From Sedimentisphaerales bacterium (GTDB taxonomy: Bacteria > Planctomycetota > Phycisphaerae > Sedimentisphaerales > Anaerobacaceae), in assembly GCA_016935195.1 (NCBI GenBank), contig JAFGRL010000089.1:25082-89081 (forward strand): a stretch of DNA of 64,000 nucleotides, given 5' to 3'. Below are positions 25,546 to 34,730 of the stretch, piece after piece. A model generated the notes under the pieces. The model had not been told where the DNA came from. It ran no database searches and worked only from the letters and a program-made list of their open reading frames with translations. The translations under genes were made by a program, and so were the position numbers. Every line of letters begins with the position of its first letter. Within the stretch, counting starts at the first letter, position 1.

Positions 25546-26484
25546 ATGCTCTCAAGACAGATCAAATCCCTCGAGCAGAAACTGCTGCCCGTGCCTGTGG
25601 GCAGAAATGTCAAGGACTTCCTTGACTACCTTTCATTTGAGGCAGGCCTTAGCAACAACACTATCCTTGGATACGGAAGAGACCTAAAGGGCTTCTTAGG
25701 CTACTGCAAATCCAAACAAATAAAGTCATTACAACAGATCAAGCCAGATATTATTCGGGATTACCTGTGCTTTATTGCCTCTGGGCAGCAAAGCGAAAAT
25801 TCGATGAAACGCTGTGTTGCTGCTATAAGAATGTTTTTGAGATTTGCTAAAATTACGAATCTTGTAGAGGATGATTTTACCACGATACTTGAAGGGCCGA
25901 AGGTTTGGCAAAGGCTCCCAGCCATTTGCAGCAAAGAGAAGGTTTTAGAACTTCTTAATGTCCCCTCGCCGAAAGAGCCTTATTTCTTGCGCGACAGAGC
26001 TATTCTGGAGATGCTTTATGCAACTGGGCTTCGGGCTGGGGAAATGGCTGGACTGAAGCTGAACGATTTAAATCTTGATATTGGGTACTTGCGTTGTCTG
26101 GGCAAAGGAAACAGAGAACGTGTAATACCGATAGGTAATTCTGCCATTGCGGCAGTAGCGGATTATATAAGGTTGTTACGGCCAAAACTTATCAAGCCCT
26201 TCAGCGGCGATTTTTTATTGCTTTCTCGAACAGGCCGACCTATCAGCCGTATTGAAATCTGGAGATTGGTCAAGAAATATGCCCTTCGTGCGGGAATGCC
26301 GAAGAATGTGACAGCTCATACACTAAGGCACTGTTTTGCAACGCACCTTTTAAGCGGTGGTGCCGATTTGCGAAGCATTCAGGAGATGCTTGGCCATGTG
26401 GATATAGGTACTACTCAGATATACACCCACGTAGATCAGCAGCGCTTGCGAAAAATACATAAGAAGTTTCATCCCAGACCATAA
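25546..26484 (+). CDS. xerD: Tyrosine recombinase XerD-like
   Basis: This 312-aa site-specific recombinase probably resolves chromosome dimers at dif. The N-terminal SAM-like core-binding domain (residues about 20-110) is followed by the catalytic domain with all six signature residues: Arg163 (ATGLRAGE), Lys187 (LGKGNRER), His258 and Arg261 (HTLRH), His284 (MLGHVD) and nucleophile Tyr293 (QIYTHVD). Its size and isolated chromosomal position favour a housekeeping Xer protein over a phage integrase. No second Xer gene is visible here. Confidence 0.9.
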   Translation: MLSRQIKSLEQKLLPVPVGRNVKDFLDYLSFEAGLSNNTILGYGRDLKGFLGYCKSKQIKSLQQIKPDIIRDYLCFIASGQQSENSMKRCVAAIRMFLRFAKITNLVEDDFTTILEGPKVWQRLPAICSKEKVLELLNVPSPKEPYFLRDRAILEMLYATGLRAGEMAGLKLNDLNLDIGYLRCLGKGNRERVIPIGNSAIAAVADYIRLLRPKLIKPFSGDFLLLSRTGRPISRIEIWRLVKKYALRAGMPKNVTAHTLRHCFATHLLSGGADLRSIQEMLGHVDIGTTQIYTHVDQQRLRKIHKKFHPRP

Positions 26485-26599
26485 AATAGTTAAAAGTGTT
26501 TCGTTGATTAGATGAGCTGAAAAAACTTGTGTTGACCAGACCGGTGGTTTAGATGTAGGATAAGTTATCGTGGTAAAGATTGTATTTTAGGTTAGGCAA

Positions 26600-28918
26600 A
26601 TGCGAAACAAAATCTGTGTAGCCGAAGCAAGAATTCTGTTGGTCTGTGTTCTGCTGTTTTTGATGTCGGCCTGCTGGCACAGGCCTGCCCTTTTTGTGGC
26701 AACGGCCGATACGCAACAGACCAATGCAGCAAAGGGCGGAGTTATCGAAGATAAAGAACTTTCTCCTCAGTTAAAGATAAATCGAGACACTTTACTGCAT
26801 GGCGAACAAGATAAAATTCGCATCGATGCTGCGGAATTGATGCTTCTAAGTGACGAGCCGCAGGCAAGAGCTGTTCTGCTCGATTTGATGCGCCAGCCAG
26901 CCAATGCCCCTGCTCGTTCTGCTATCTGCAAAGCAATAGCTAATACAAAGGCGTCAGGGAAACCTATAGCGCAAAAGGAAGATTTCATAGAGCCATTGTT
27001 TTCGATTTTCACTGCAGAAAAAGATATTGGTACTGCAAAGTCTGCTGCTGAAGCAACATCAATTTTCGATTATGAACAGATAGCAGAGCCATTGGAAAGG
27101 TTATCCACGGATAAGTTATTACCTGTTGAAGCCAGGCTGAATGTGGTTTATGCCCTGCAGCTTCAGCCTGATATGCGAGCGATTATCAAGCTCATAAACC
27201 TCCTTGATGACCCTGAAAAGCAAGTTTCCGGCGCAGCAGCCGAGGCCCTTGGCTCTCTGGGTATACCTTTGGGTGAAGACAAAGAAAGTCGCGGGCAAAT
27301 TATCGAGGAACTCAAGCGCAAAGGAAGAGTGGAATTCCTTCGGGACTGGCAGATTCGTCAGAACCAGCAGCAGCGGATTCGTGAATTGCAGGACGAATTG
27401 CAATGGTGGCAACAGAAGCATTTGGGCTTGCTTGAAAAGGTCTATGAAAGTATAGAGCAGGACCAACAAAAGGGGGAATTTCTGGCCAAGTATCTGGCTT
27501 CTTCCAATCCGTCTGTTCTGAAAGTATGGGCTCTGGAGAAGGTTTACCAAGGTCGTGTAGGTACCACGTCAAAGCTGCCGATTGCAGGAGGGCTTGAGTC
27601 TGTTCTTATTAGTCTGATTTCAGATGAAAATCGTGATGTACGGCACAAAATTGCCAAGCTGCTGGCTTTGATGGGAGAACTCAACGCAGCAGAGCCATTG
27701 CTCAATCAGTTGAAGGTTGAGCGAGATGAACAAGTCAGGTTGGAACTGTTTATCGCCCTTGGTGTGGCTTGCCACTATAGCCTTTCAACAGATTCCGGAG
27801 TCAAGATAACATCGGATATAAAGAAGGAGACTTTGGAATTGGCGGAGGGATATCTCGAGGAGCCGGAGCTGCGAAGAGCCGAAAGCGGCGCTGAGGTGAT
27901 AAGAAAACTTCTTGAGCAGAAAGGAATAGATTCAGAACAAGCAGATTACTATATCGGATTGCTTGCCGAGAGGTATAAGCAGGAGAAGGGCAAGGCAGAT
28001 GGTTCTCTCCGTGGGGAACTGTTAAAAAAAATGGCTAGTTTGTGTGTCCAAAGCGCTTACAAAGGAGCGTCGATTCGGGTTTTTAGGCCTCTTTTTGAGC
28101 AGGCACTTCGTGATGAGACGAACCTGGTCAGGGAAGCTGCTGTGGATGGCCTTATCCATATAGATAAAAGTGAAGCTCTTAAAATGTTTATAATGAGAGG
28201 CCTTGCCAATGACATCAGCTCCACGATAAGGCAAAAGGTAATTGCACTTGCAGGCCAGGTAGGAAGCAATGAAGATCTTGTTTGGTTGGGGGAAAAGATA
28301 GGCTCGACGGCCGAGAGTGACCTGGCCTGGCAGGCAATGCTCAAGATATTTGAAAGACCGGGATGTGACTTTAACGTTTTGCAGAAATGGTTTAACAACT
28401 TGGTTGGCCAACAAAGCAGCTCCGCGCAGTTGTCTGATGAGCAGGCAATATCCTTTCTCGAGATAACCGAGAAAAAAGTCGATGCTCAAGAACATCTGTC
28501 TATGCTCAGCAGGGTAAAAAACGAGTTAGCTGAGCTTTATACTAAAACTGGCCTGTTTGATGAAGCAGTAGAGCGTTTGGCGTTCCTGTACAAATATGCT
28601 CAAACACAGCAGCAAAAGCAGCAGATACTCGGTAGATTAGTTAGTGTTCATTTAAGTCAGCCAAACTTAAATAGTGTTAAGAATTTGATAGAGAATTGTG
28701 TGCTGGAGAAAGATTTTGAACCTAATAATGTTGTCTTAGAGGTGATAAATTCATATTTTAACAATCCGTTTGGTCGAGCTGAGCCAAATGATGTCTTGAA
28801 TACGATGCAGGCGGTAAAAATTGACCAGGACAGACCAAACTGGCAGCAGCGCCTTAGGGATTGGGCCGAGATGATTCAGTCAAGACGAGGTAATAAGCCG
28901 GAGCCTGAGAATAATTGA
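26600..28918 (+). CDS. Large HEAT-repeat lipoprotein
   Basis: This 772-aa envelope protein has a lipoprotein leader ending in LFLMSAC (Cys at about residue 25). The mature part has HEAT-like helical repeats (AVLLDLMRQPANAPARSAI; IIKLINLLDDPEKQVSGAAA; LISLISDENRDVRHKIAKLL; VREAAVDGLIHIDKSEALK). These are interrupted around residues 245-300 by a glutamine-rich coiled coil (RQNQQQRIRELQDELQWWQQ). The last 150 residues look TPR-like. A scaffold or protein-interaction role is likely; no catalytic motif is seen. It is separated from xerD by 115 bp and from the tRNA-Thr gene by 271 bp that include a T-rich tract. Confidence 0.75.
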   Translation: MRNKICVAEARILLVCVLLFLMSACWHRPALFVATADTQQTNAAKGGVIEDKELSPQLKINRDTLLHGEQDKIRIDAAELMLLSDEPQARAVLLDLMRQPANAPARSAICKAIANTKASGKPIAQKEDFIEPLFSIFTAEKDIGTAKSAAEATSIFDYEQIAEPLERLSTDKLLPVEARLNVVYALQLQPDMRAIIKLINLLDDPEKQVSGAAAEALGSLGIPLGEDKESRGQIIEELKRKGRVEFLRDWQIRQNQQQRIRELQDELQWWQQKHLGLLEKVYESIEQDQQKGEFLAKYLASSNPSVLKVWALEKVYQGRVGTTSKLPIAGGLESVLISLISDENRDVRHKIAKLLALMGELNAAEPLLNQLKVERDEQVRLELFIALGVACHYSLSTDSGVKITSDIKKETLELAEGYLEEPELRRAESGAEVIRKLLEQKGIDSEQADYYIGLLAERYKQEKGKADGSLRGELLKKMASLCVQSAYKGASIRVFRPLFEQALRDETNLVREAAVDGLIHIDKSEALKMFIMRGLANDISSTIRQKVIALAGQVGSNEDLVWLGEKIGSTAESDLAWQAMLKIFERPGCDFNVLQKWFNNLVGQQSSSAQLSDEQAISFLEITEKKVDAQEHLSMLSRVKNELAELYTKTGLFDEAVERLAFLYKYAQTQQQKQQILGRLVSVHLSQPNLNSVKNLIENCVLEKDFEPNNVVLEVINSYFNNPFGRAEPNDVLNTMQAVKIDQDRPNWQQRLRDWAEMIQSRRGNKPEPENN

Positions 28919-29189
28919 GAAAACACCGGTTTGCCAAAAAAAACAAGATTTTTGCAAAAAAGTGAATTTTTTTTCTTTTTTTTCTTTCAGCATTCCCCTG
29001 CTCGATGTAAACTGCGTGTTTTGAGGCAAGAAGTTTAAATAGCATTAGTGGGATATTGAGAGTCTCGTAAAGGTTACTGTCAACAATATCAGTAAAAAGG
29101 GTGGGGTATCTGTTAATAATTATCTTTGTTAATAGACAGGGAGATTCTTTTATTCACTGCTGTATTTGTGAGTATGTAAGTCTTGGGAA

Positions 29190-29261
<72 letters not shown>

Positions 29262-29407
29262 AAAACAGTAAAGGCGGCAGTTGCGGCCTGTTTTGGTGTG
29301 TTAACTAAGTCTGAGCAATTGAAAGTTGTCGCACAGGAGTTTTTGATAAGGTTGAATTGAAGTATCATTTAGAAAATTAATATAGCGCAATGGAGGTTTA
29401 AATTAAA

Positions 29408-30622
29408 ATGGCTAAGGCGGTATTCGAGAGGACAAAACCACATATAAATATCGGGACGATTGGTCATATCGACCACGGCAAGACCACGCTGACCGCTGCA
29501 ATTACGATGAGATTGGCCTACAAAGCCGGTAAAGGTAACGTAAAAAAGTTTGATGACATAGATAATGCTCCTGAGGAAAAAGAGCGTGGTATAACCATCA
29601 ATACAGCGCATGTCGAGTACGAAACTGAGAAGCGTCACTATGCACACGTTGACTGTCCCGGCCATGCCGACTATGTCAAGAACATGATTACCGGAGCAGC
29701 ACAGATGGATGGGACTGTTTTGGTGGTGGCTGCTAATGATGGGCCAATGCCCCAGACCCGCGAGCACATACTTTTGGCTCGTCAGGTCAATGTCCCGAGA
29801 GTTGTAGTTTTCCTCAATAAGGTTGATATGGTTGATGACCCCGAGCTTCTGGATTTGGTTGAACTCGAGACAAGAGAACTCTTGAGCAAATATGAGTTTC
29901 CAGGTGACGATATACCCATCATCAGAGGTTCTGCCTTGGCAGCTATGGAAAGCGAGGGCAAGGATGACCAGGCCTGCAAGTGTATTGATGAACTGATGGC
30001 GGCTATCGATGATTACATTCCGGTACCTGAGAGAGATGTGGACAAGCCGTTTTTGATGCCGATAGAGGATGTTTTCAGCATCAAGGGGCGTGGAACAGTA
30101 GGAACCGGCAGGATTGATCGCGGCAGGATTCGTGTTGGCGAGGAAGTTGAGATAGTTGGTCTTGCAAGAGAAATCCGCAAGACCACCTGCACCGGCGTCG
30201 AGATGTTCAATAAAACCCTGGATGAAGGACAGGCCGGTGACAACATAGGGGTACTCTTACGCGGTGTGGAAAAGAAAGATCTTGAACGTGGTCATGTTGT
30301 CGCAGCACCTGGCTCGATTACCCCACACACGAATTTTCATGCGGAAGTATATGTACTAACTAAAGAGGAAGGAGGTCGCCACACACCGTTCTTCGCAGGT
30401 TACAAGCCCCAGTTTTATTTCAGAACAACTGATGTTACCGGAGGAGTTAAGGCCTTGATGGACCGCGATGGCAAAAGTGCCGAAATGTGTATGCCCGGCG
30501 ATAATATAGCTATGGAGGTGGAGATTATTTCTCCTATTGCTATGGAAGAAGGTCTGCGTTTCGCCATTCGTGAAGGCGGTAGAACAGTTGGTGCCGGTGT
30601 AGTGACGAAAATACTTACATAA
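29408..30622 (+). CDS. tuf: Elongation factor Tu
   Basis: This 404-aa GTPase delivers aminoacyl-tRNA to the ribosome. The G motifs are GHIDHGKTT (residues about 19-27), switch [28 protein letters not shown], and NKVDMVDD. Beta-barrel domains 2 and 3 follow ([30 protein letters not shown]). GGAGGT precedes the ATG. It is the only tuf copy in the window and sits ahead of rpmG-secE-nusG, not after fusA as in the classical str operon. Confidence 0.98.
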   Translation: MAKAVFERTKPHINIGTIGHIDHGKTTLTAAITMRLAYKAGKGNVKKFDDIDNAPEEKERGITINTAHVEYETEKRHYAHVDCPGHADYVKNMITGAAQMDGTVLVVAANDGPMPQTREHILLARQVNVPRVVVFLNKVDMVDDPELLDLVELETRELLSKYEFPGDDIPIIRGSALAAMESEGKDDQACKCIDELMAAIDDYIPVPERDVDKPFLMPIEDVFSIKGRGTVGTGRIDRGRIRVGEEVEIVGLAREIRKTTCTGVEMFNKTLDEGQAGDNIGVLLRGVEKKDLERGHVVAAPGSITPHTNFHAEVYVLTKEEGGRHTPFFAGYKPQFYFRTTDVTGGVKALMDRDGKSAEMCMPGDNIAMEVEIISPIAMEEGLRFAIREGGRTVGAGVVTKILT

Positions 30623-30824
30623 GGCTATTATTGGCTGTTAGTGATAACAATCATTGCCAAGGGCGCAAACACTTCGAGCTTATTCCCAAGCTGGGGCTGT
30701 TAGGAGCTTAGTGAAGGATAAAGTTGGTTTTTTAAAGGATTTGGCGTTTAATTGCTGAGTAAGTGCTAATTCGGGGGCGGCACTGTATGTAGTTTTGTTC
30801 TGTTAGATATTAATATCAGAGTTT

Positions 30825-30995
30825 ATGGCCAAGAAAAAAAGCAAGAGGGAATACGTTTGGTTTGAATGTAAGCAGTGTGGTGCAAGGAACTATCGCACAA
30901 GTGTCAGCTTTGCAGAGGGTACTCCGAAGTTGGAGCTGAGAAAGTTTTGCAAGATAGAGCGCACTCACACTGTCCACAAGATCCGACGAAAGTGA
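30825..30995 (+). CDS. rpmG: Ribosomal protein L33
   Basis: This 56-aa 50S subunit protein has the L33 pattern: basic N-terminus, CKQCGARNYRTS (Cys15 and Cys18) and KLELRKFCKIERTHTVHK. Zinc-binding L33 proteins carry two CxxC pairs. Here the second pair is reduced to a single Cys, with Glu in the place of the last one. It sits between tuf and tRNA-Trp, upstream of secE, which is the usual place for rpmG. Confidence 0.92.
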   Translation: MAKKKSKREYVWFECKQCGARNYRTSVSFAEGTPKLELRKFCKIERTHTVHKIRRK

Positions 30996-31035
30996 CAATG
31001 AAGTTAGATATTACATTGACCGGTGTTTTTGAAAC

Positions 31036-31108
31036 AGGCCAGTAGCTCAATTGGCAGAGCGTCGGTCTCCAAAACCGAAGGTTGGGGGTTCGATTCCCTC
31101 CTGGCCTG
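31036..31108 (+). tRNA. tRNA-Trp (anticodon CCA)
   Basis: This is a 73-nt cloverleaf: acceptor AGGCCAG/CTGGCCT, D-stem GCTC/GAGC, anticodon stem TCGGT/ACCGA with loop CTCCAAA, T-stem GGGGG/CCCTC with TTCGATT, and discriminator G. No CCA is encoded. It lies between rpmG and secE, a conserved arrangement in many bacteria. Confidence 0.96.
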
Positions 31109-31183
31109 CTTTGAGTTACAAACAAGAGATAGCAATATTTACATCTGATAGGCTTAAAAGCTTTGTCGTCATAAGGAGCCTAT

Positions 31184-31591
31184 ATGGCATTTAAGATATA
31201 TAAACGTGGTCAGGGTAAATATACAAGGCTCGGCAGTGCCTTTGGTGCAGGTGTAATTGTGGCATTGGGCTGTTTGAGGCTCTATGCCAAATTGCGTGCT
31301 GCTGAATTCGGTCTGAGTACCAAGAGCACGTTATGGCTGGCCACTATGGTTCCAGCCGGTCTGTTCGTGACTTTGTGCTTTTTGATTTTCTGGTTAGTGA
31401 ACAAGGCTGTAGTTGCTGATTTTATGATCGCCGCCGAAGGTGAGATGAAAAAGGTCAGCTGGTCAAGCAGAAAAGAGATAGCCGTTTCCACATTTGTTGT
31501 TATTGCTGTTGTGATTTCTTTGGCTATGCTTTTAGGAATTACTGATTTCAGTTTCCAGGTTTTTTTTGACTGGCTTCTTCATAAAGGATAA
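31184..31591 (+). CDS. secE: Preprotein translocase subunit SecE
   Basis: This 135-aa membrane protein clamps SecY in the Sec translocon. Three hydrophobic segments are visible: residues about 20-36, 50-72 and 102-125. They frame the conserved amphipathic SecE signature GEMKKVSWSSRKEIAVSTFVV (residues about 86-106). The form is longer than the single-span Gram-positive SecE and closer in layout to the three-span proteobacterial form. It is followed by nusG after 23 bp, the conserved secE-nusG pairing. Confidence 0.93.
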   Translation: MAFKIYKRGQGKYTRLGSAFGAGVIVALGCLRLYAKLRAAEFGLSTKSTLWLATMVPAGLFVTLCFLIFWLVNKAVVADFMIAAEGEMKKVSWSSRKEIAVSTFVVIAVVISLAMLLGITDFSFQVFFDWLLHKG

Positions 31592-31614
31592 GGTCTTTTA
31601 AGCGAAAGATTGAA

Positions 31615-32157
31615 ATGCAGTGGTATGTTTTACGAGTTGCAGCTAATAAGGAAGGGCGTGTTAAAGACGCTCTGCTGCGAAAGGTTGAGACTGATGATTT
31701 AGGTGATATTATCGGCAGAATAGAAGTTCCTGTCGAGCAGGTCAAGCGAATCCGTAGCGGCAGACAAACGGTTCATGGGCGAAAGCTCTATCCTGGTTAT
31801 GTTTTTGTGGAAATGGAGCTTTCTGAGGATGGTCGGGTGCCGGAGAAAGCCTGGTTTATCATAAAAAGCACATCAGGCGTAGGAGATTTCATTGGTACCG
31901 AGAGAATACCCACCCCGATGCGAGATACCGATGTTGCGAAAATGCTTTCAGAGGCAGAGAAGCCAAAGGAAGCACCAACTATAAAGGTCGAGTTCAGTAA
32001 AGGTGACCTTATCAAGGTCCGAGAAGGTGCGTTTGAGAATTTCGAGGGAGTAGTTGATTCAATCGACCCCGAGCGAGGTCTTGTCAAGGTCAATGTCACA
32101 ATATTCGGACGAAGTACACCGCTGGATATAGAATATTGGCAGATTGAGAAACTCTAA
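31615..32157 (+). CDS. nusG: Transcription termination/antitermination factor NusG
   Basis: This 180-aa factor binds RNA polymerase and couples transcription to translation and Rho. The NGN domain ([32 protein letters not shown]) is followed by a linker and a C-terminal KOW domain ([19 protein letters not shown], residues about 122-140). The linker around residues 30-55 holds an extra charged segment ([16 protein letters not shown]) that is a common NusG variation. It lies between secE and rplK, as expected. Confidence 0.95.
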   Translation: MQWYVLRVAANKEGRVKDALLRKVETDDLGDIIGRIEVPVEQVKRIRSGRQTVHGRKLYPGYVFVEMELSEDGRVPEKAWFIIKSTSGVGDFIGTERIPTPMRDTDVAKMLSEAEKPKEAPTIKVEFSKGDLIKVREGAFENFEGVVDSIDPERGLVKVNVTIFGRSTPLDIEYWQIEKL

Positions 32158-32189
32158 AACCGGTGTTTGTTGAAAAAAGGGCATCGATT

Positions 32190-32624
32190 ATGGCCAAAGA
32201 AGTGATAGTTAAGATCAAGCTTCAGGCAAAGGGCGGACAGGCAACGCCGGCGCCGCCGGTAGGCCCTGCATTAGGTCAGCACGGGGTTAACATAGGGCAA
32301 TTTGTCTCGCAGTTCAATGAGCGGACAAAACAGCTCAATGGGACGATTGTGCCGGTTGTTATCACAGTCTATAGGGACAAGAGCTTCACATTTGAAGTTA
32401 AAAGTCCTCCGGCCTCAGTGTTGCTGAAACAAGCGGCAGAAATAGCCAAGGGAAGCGGTGTGCCTAACAAAGAGAAGGTTGGAAATGTTACTGCTGAGCA
32501 GATTCGCAAGATTGCAGAAACAAAGTTCAAAGACCTCAACGCACATAGTCTGGAGCAGGCTGAGAAAATTATATCAGGCACGGCACGGAGTATGGGGATA
32601 GATATCGCCAGTGGGCAGTTGTAG
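32190..32624 (+). CDS. rplK: Ribosomal protein L11
   Basis: This 144-aa protein binds the GTPase-associated centre of 23S rRNA and is needed for stringent-factor activation. The N-terminal domain has [20 protein letters not shown] and the Pro-rich linker; the C-terminal RNA-binding domain ends [10 protein letters not shown]. The ATG at 32190 matches the family's MAKEV-type start; an upstream in-frame GTG-type extension to 32163 is rejected. Confidence 0.96.
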   Translation: MAKEVIVKIKLQAKGGQATPAPPVGPALGQHGVNIGQFVSQFNERTKQLNGTIVPVVITVYRDKSFTFEVKSPPASVLLKQAAEIAKGSGVPNKEKVGNVTAEQIRKIAETKFKDLNAHSLEQAEKIISGTARSMGIDIASGQL

Positions 32625-32669
32625 AAACCATCCGGCGTCGGAGATATTAAAAGCAGTGAGACATTAACG

Positions 32670-33347
32670 ATGGCAAAGCGAAGCAAAAGATACAGAACTG
32701 AGGCAGAGCAGTTAGCGAAAAAGGCGATGAGTCTGGCTGAAGCAGTAGAGAAGGTCAAATCATTCGACTCTGTGAAGTTCGACCAAAGTGTTGAATGTGT
32801 GTTACAGCTGGGCATTGATCCGAAGCAGGCCGATCAATTGGTTCGTAGTTCGATTTCTCTTCCGCACGGAATAGGCAGAAGTAAAAAGGTTGTTGTCTTC
32901 TGTGAGGAGCAGGATATTGAAACGGCAAAGGATGCCGGTGCTGTTGAAGCGGGTTCCGACGAGTTGATCAAGAAAATTGAGCAGGGATGGTCGGATTTTG
33001 ATGTGGCGATTGCATCTGCCAAAATGATGAGCAAAGTTAGTAAGCTCGGGCGTATCCTTGGGCCGCAAGGCAAGATGCCTTCACCGAAAAACGGCACTGT
33101 TACTAACAATATTGCCACTGCGGTAACTGAATTTGCTGCAGGTAAGATTGAATTCAGGAATGATGCCGGCGGTAATGTACATGTAGTTGTCGGAAAACAA
33201 AGTTTCGAAGCGAAGAAGTTGGTGGATAACATTGATGCTTTTGTTTCTTATATAAAGAAGATCAAGCCGGCGACTGTAAAAGGCACTTTTATTAAAAAAA
33301 TGTGCATATCTGCAGCGATGAGCCCGGCAATAATGGTGAGCATTTGA
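32670..33347 (+). CDS. rplA: Ribosomal protein L1
   Basis: This 225-aa L1-stalk protein contacts E-site tRNA and, in other bacteria, represses its own rplKA mRNA. Signature regions are GIGRSKKVVVFCEEQD, LGRILGPQGKMPSPKNGTVT and the C-terminal KKMCISAAMSPAIMVS. The length is slightly shorter than in E. coli (234). It is 45 bp from rplK and is followed by rplJ after 71 bp. Confidence 0.95.
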   Translation: MAKRSKRYRTEAEQLAKKAMSLAEAVEKVKSFDSVKFDQSVECVLQLGIDPKQADQLVRSSISLPHGIGRSKKVVVFCEEQDIETAKDAGAVEAGSDELIKKIEQGWSDFDVAIASAKMMSKVSKLGRILGPQGKMPSPKNGTVTNNIATAVTEFAAGKIEFRNDAGGNVHVVVGKQSFEAKKLVDNIDAFVSYIKKIKPATVKGTFIKKMCISAAMSPAIMVSI

Positions 33348-33418
33348 ATAGTAAGGACGGGTGATAAAAATAAAACGCATTTAGAACTGTCTGAATAAAG
33401 ACTTCCAAGGGTACTAAA

Positions 33419-33958
33419 ATGAGTAAATATGTAAAAGGATTGTTGCAGACGGAGCTTGAAAGGAAAGTTGCCGAGAAGGCGATTAAGGACTTTCTGGTAG
33501 TTAGTTTAAAAGGTGTCAACGGCGTTGATGGTAATTTAATGCGGGGCGAATTGAAGGATAAAGGCATTTATACTTTAGTGGTAAAAAATTCATTATTTGC
33601 AAGAGCCCTGAACAAATGCCAGTTGCAACAGGCAGTGAGTCTGTTCTATGGTCCCTGTGCAATTGCGTATGCCACCGGTGATGTTGATATAGTCAGCATT
33701 GCCAAAGAATTTGCAGCTTGGCAGAAGAAAATACCGGCAATCGAGGTCAAGGGGGCCTTTGTTGAGAATTCAGCACTGGATACCGAAGAGGCTAAGAAAC
33801 TTTCAAGAATGCCAACGAGAAAGCAAATGCAAGGTCAGATTCTGACTTTGACACAGTCACCAGCGAGCACATTGCTTTATACGATTTCAAGTGCTGCACA
33901 GCTTGTTGCAGGTTATATAAAAGCCGTTGCACAAGAGGCTCAAAAGCAGGCGGCATAA
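33419..33958 (+). CDS. rplJ: Ribosomal protein L10
   Basis: This 179-aa stalk base protein carries L7/L12 dimers on its C-terminal helix. The core is recognisable from KDFLVVSLKGVNGVDGNLMRGELKDKGI, VKNSLFARAL and the FYGPCAIAY block. The C-terminal helix ends LVAGYIKAVAQEAQKQ. It precedes rplL, the standard rplJ-rplL pairing. The 125-bp gap before rplL shows no clear hairpin. Confidence 0.94.
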   Translation: MSKYVKGLLQTELERKVAEKAIKDFLVVSLKGVNGVDGNLMRGELKDKGIYTLVVKNSLFARALNKCQLQQAVSLFYGPCAIAYATGDVDIVSIAKEFAAWQKKIPAIEVKGAFVENSALDTEEAKKLSRMPTRKQMQGQILTLTQSPASTLLYTISSAAQLVAGYIKAVAQEAQKQAA

Positions 33959-34083
33959 GCTCTAAGTTATCATAGGTGAACAGGATTATTTATTGTCTTT
34001 ACGGTTGTCCCTGATGATTTGGGTTAAACGAAACGGTGGAGTTTCGGCTACCGTGAGGCGTTGAACAATAGGAGTTGTTGGAA

Positions 34084-34563
34084 ATGACTGAACAAAGCAA
34101 GTCAAATGAAACAAAGCAGGAGAAGACATCACCACAAGCAAAGAAGTCTGAGCAGGACAAAGAGAGTGCGAAGAGCTGGAGCAGCAACATTAAAAAGCTT
34201 GGCGACCAGATAGTTAAGCTGACTTTAATGCAGGCTAAGGAGCTGGGTGATTATCTCAAAACCGAATACGACATCGAACCTGCCGGTGCTGTAGCAGTTG
34301 CGGCTCCGGGTGGTTTTGCTGAGGGCGGCGCAGGCGAGCAGCCGGAGGAAAAGACTACCTTTGATGTGATCCTGAAAGAATTTGGCGATAAGAAGATTCA
34401 GGTTATTAAGGAAGTCAGAGCTCTGACAGGACTTGGACTGAAGGAAGCCAAGGATTTGGTGGACAATGTTCCCAGGCCGGTAAAAGAGAGTTTGAACAAA
34501 GAAGAGGCTGAATCGGTGCAGAAGCAACTTGAAGCTGCTGGAGCTGTCGTTGAACTCAAATAG
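34084..34563 (+). CDS. rplL: Ribosomal protein L7/L12 with N-terminal extension
   Basis: This 159-aa stalk protein recruits translation GTPases. The usual length is about 120-130 aa. Here a lysine/glutamate-rich stretch of about 30 residues ([20 protein letters not shown]) precedes the dimerisation domain, and the hinge is Ala/Gly-rich ([17 protein letters not shown]). The C-terminal domain is typical, with [20 protein letters not shown] and [17 protein letters not shown]. The ATG at 34084 has AGGAG well placed upstream, so the extension is likely real. Confidence 0.94.
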   Translation: MTEQSKSNETKQEKTSPQAKKSEQDKESAKSWSSNIKKLGDQIVKLTLMQAKELGDYLKTEYDIEPAGAVAVAAPGGFAEGGAGEQPEEKTTFDVILKEFGDKKIQVIKEVRALTGLGLKEAKDLVDNVPRPVKESLNKEEAESVQKQLEAAGAVVELK

Positions 34564-34645
34564 TTTAGTTCTTATAAGCTGGATTGGCTAATACCTTTGA
34601 AGTTTATTGCGATATGTAAGATTTCAAGTGCGTATGGCAGAAGTT

Positions 34646-34685
34646 GCAGAGGCGCAGCTTTTAAGCTAAAGCTCAGTGCGTCTGC
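34646..34685 (+). other. Long stem-loop in the rplL-rpoB spacer
   Basis: GCAGA-GG-CGCA at 34646-34656 pairs with TGCGTCTGC ending at 34685, and inside it AGCTTT pairs with AAAGCT. No T-run follows, so it is not a terminator. In E. coli an RNase III-cut hairpin lies in the same spacer; this may be the equivalent processing site. Confidence 0.45.
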
Positions 34686-34730
34686 TCATATCATATCTTA
34701 AAAGATAAGCCTTGAGTTTAGGAGTAACAA

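Noticed and set aside
30904..31125. Minus-strand frame containing GGNRTPNLRFWRPTLCQLSYWPV over the tRNA-Trp gene
   Set aside because: It is the same kind of artefact: antisense of tRNA-Trp overlapping rpmG, with no ribosome-binding site.
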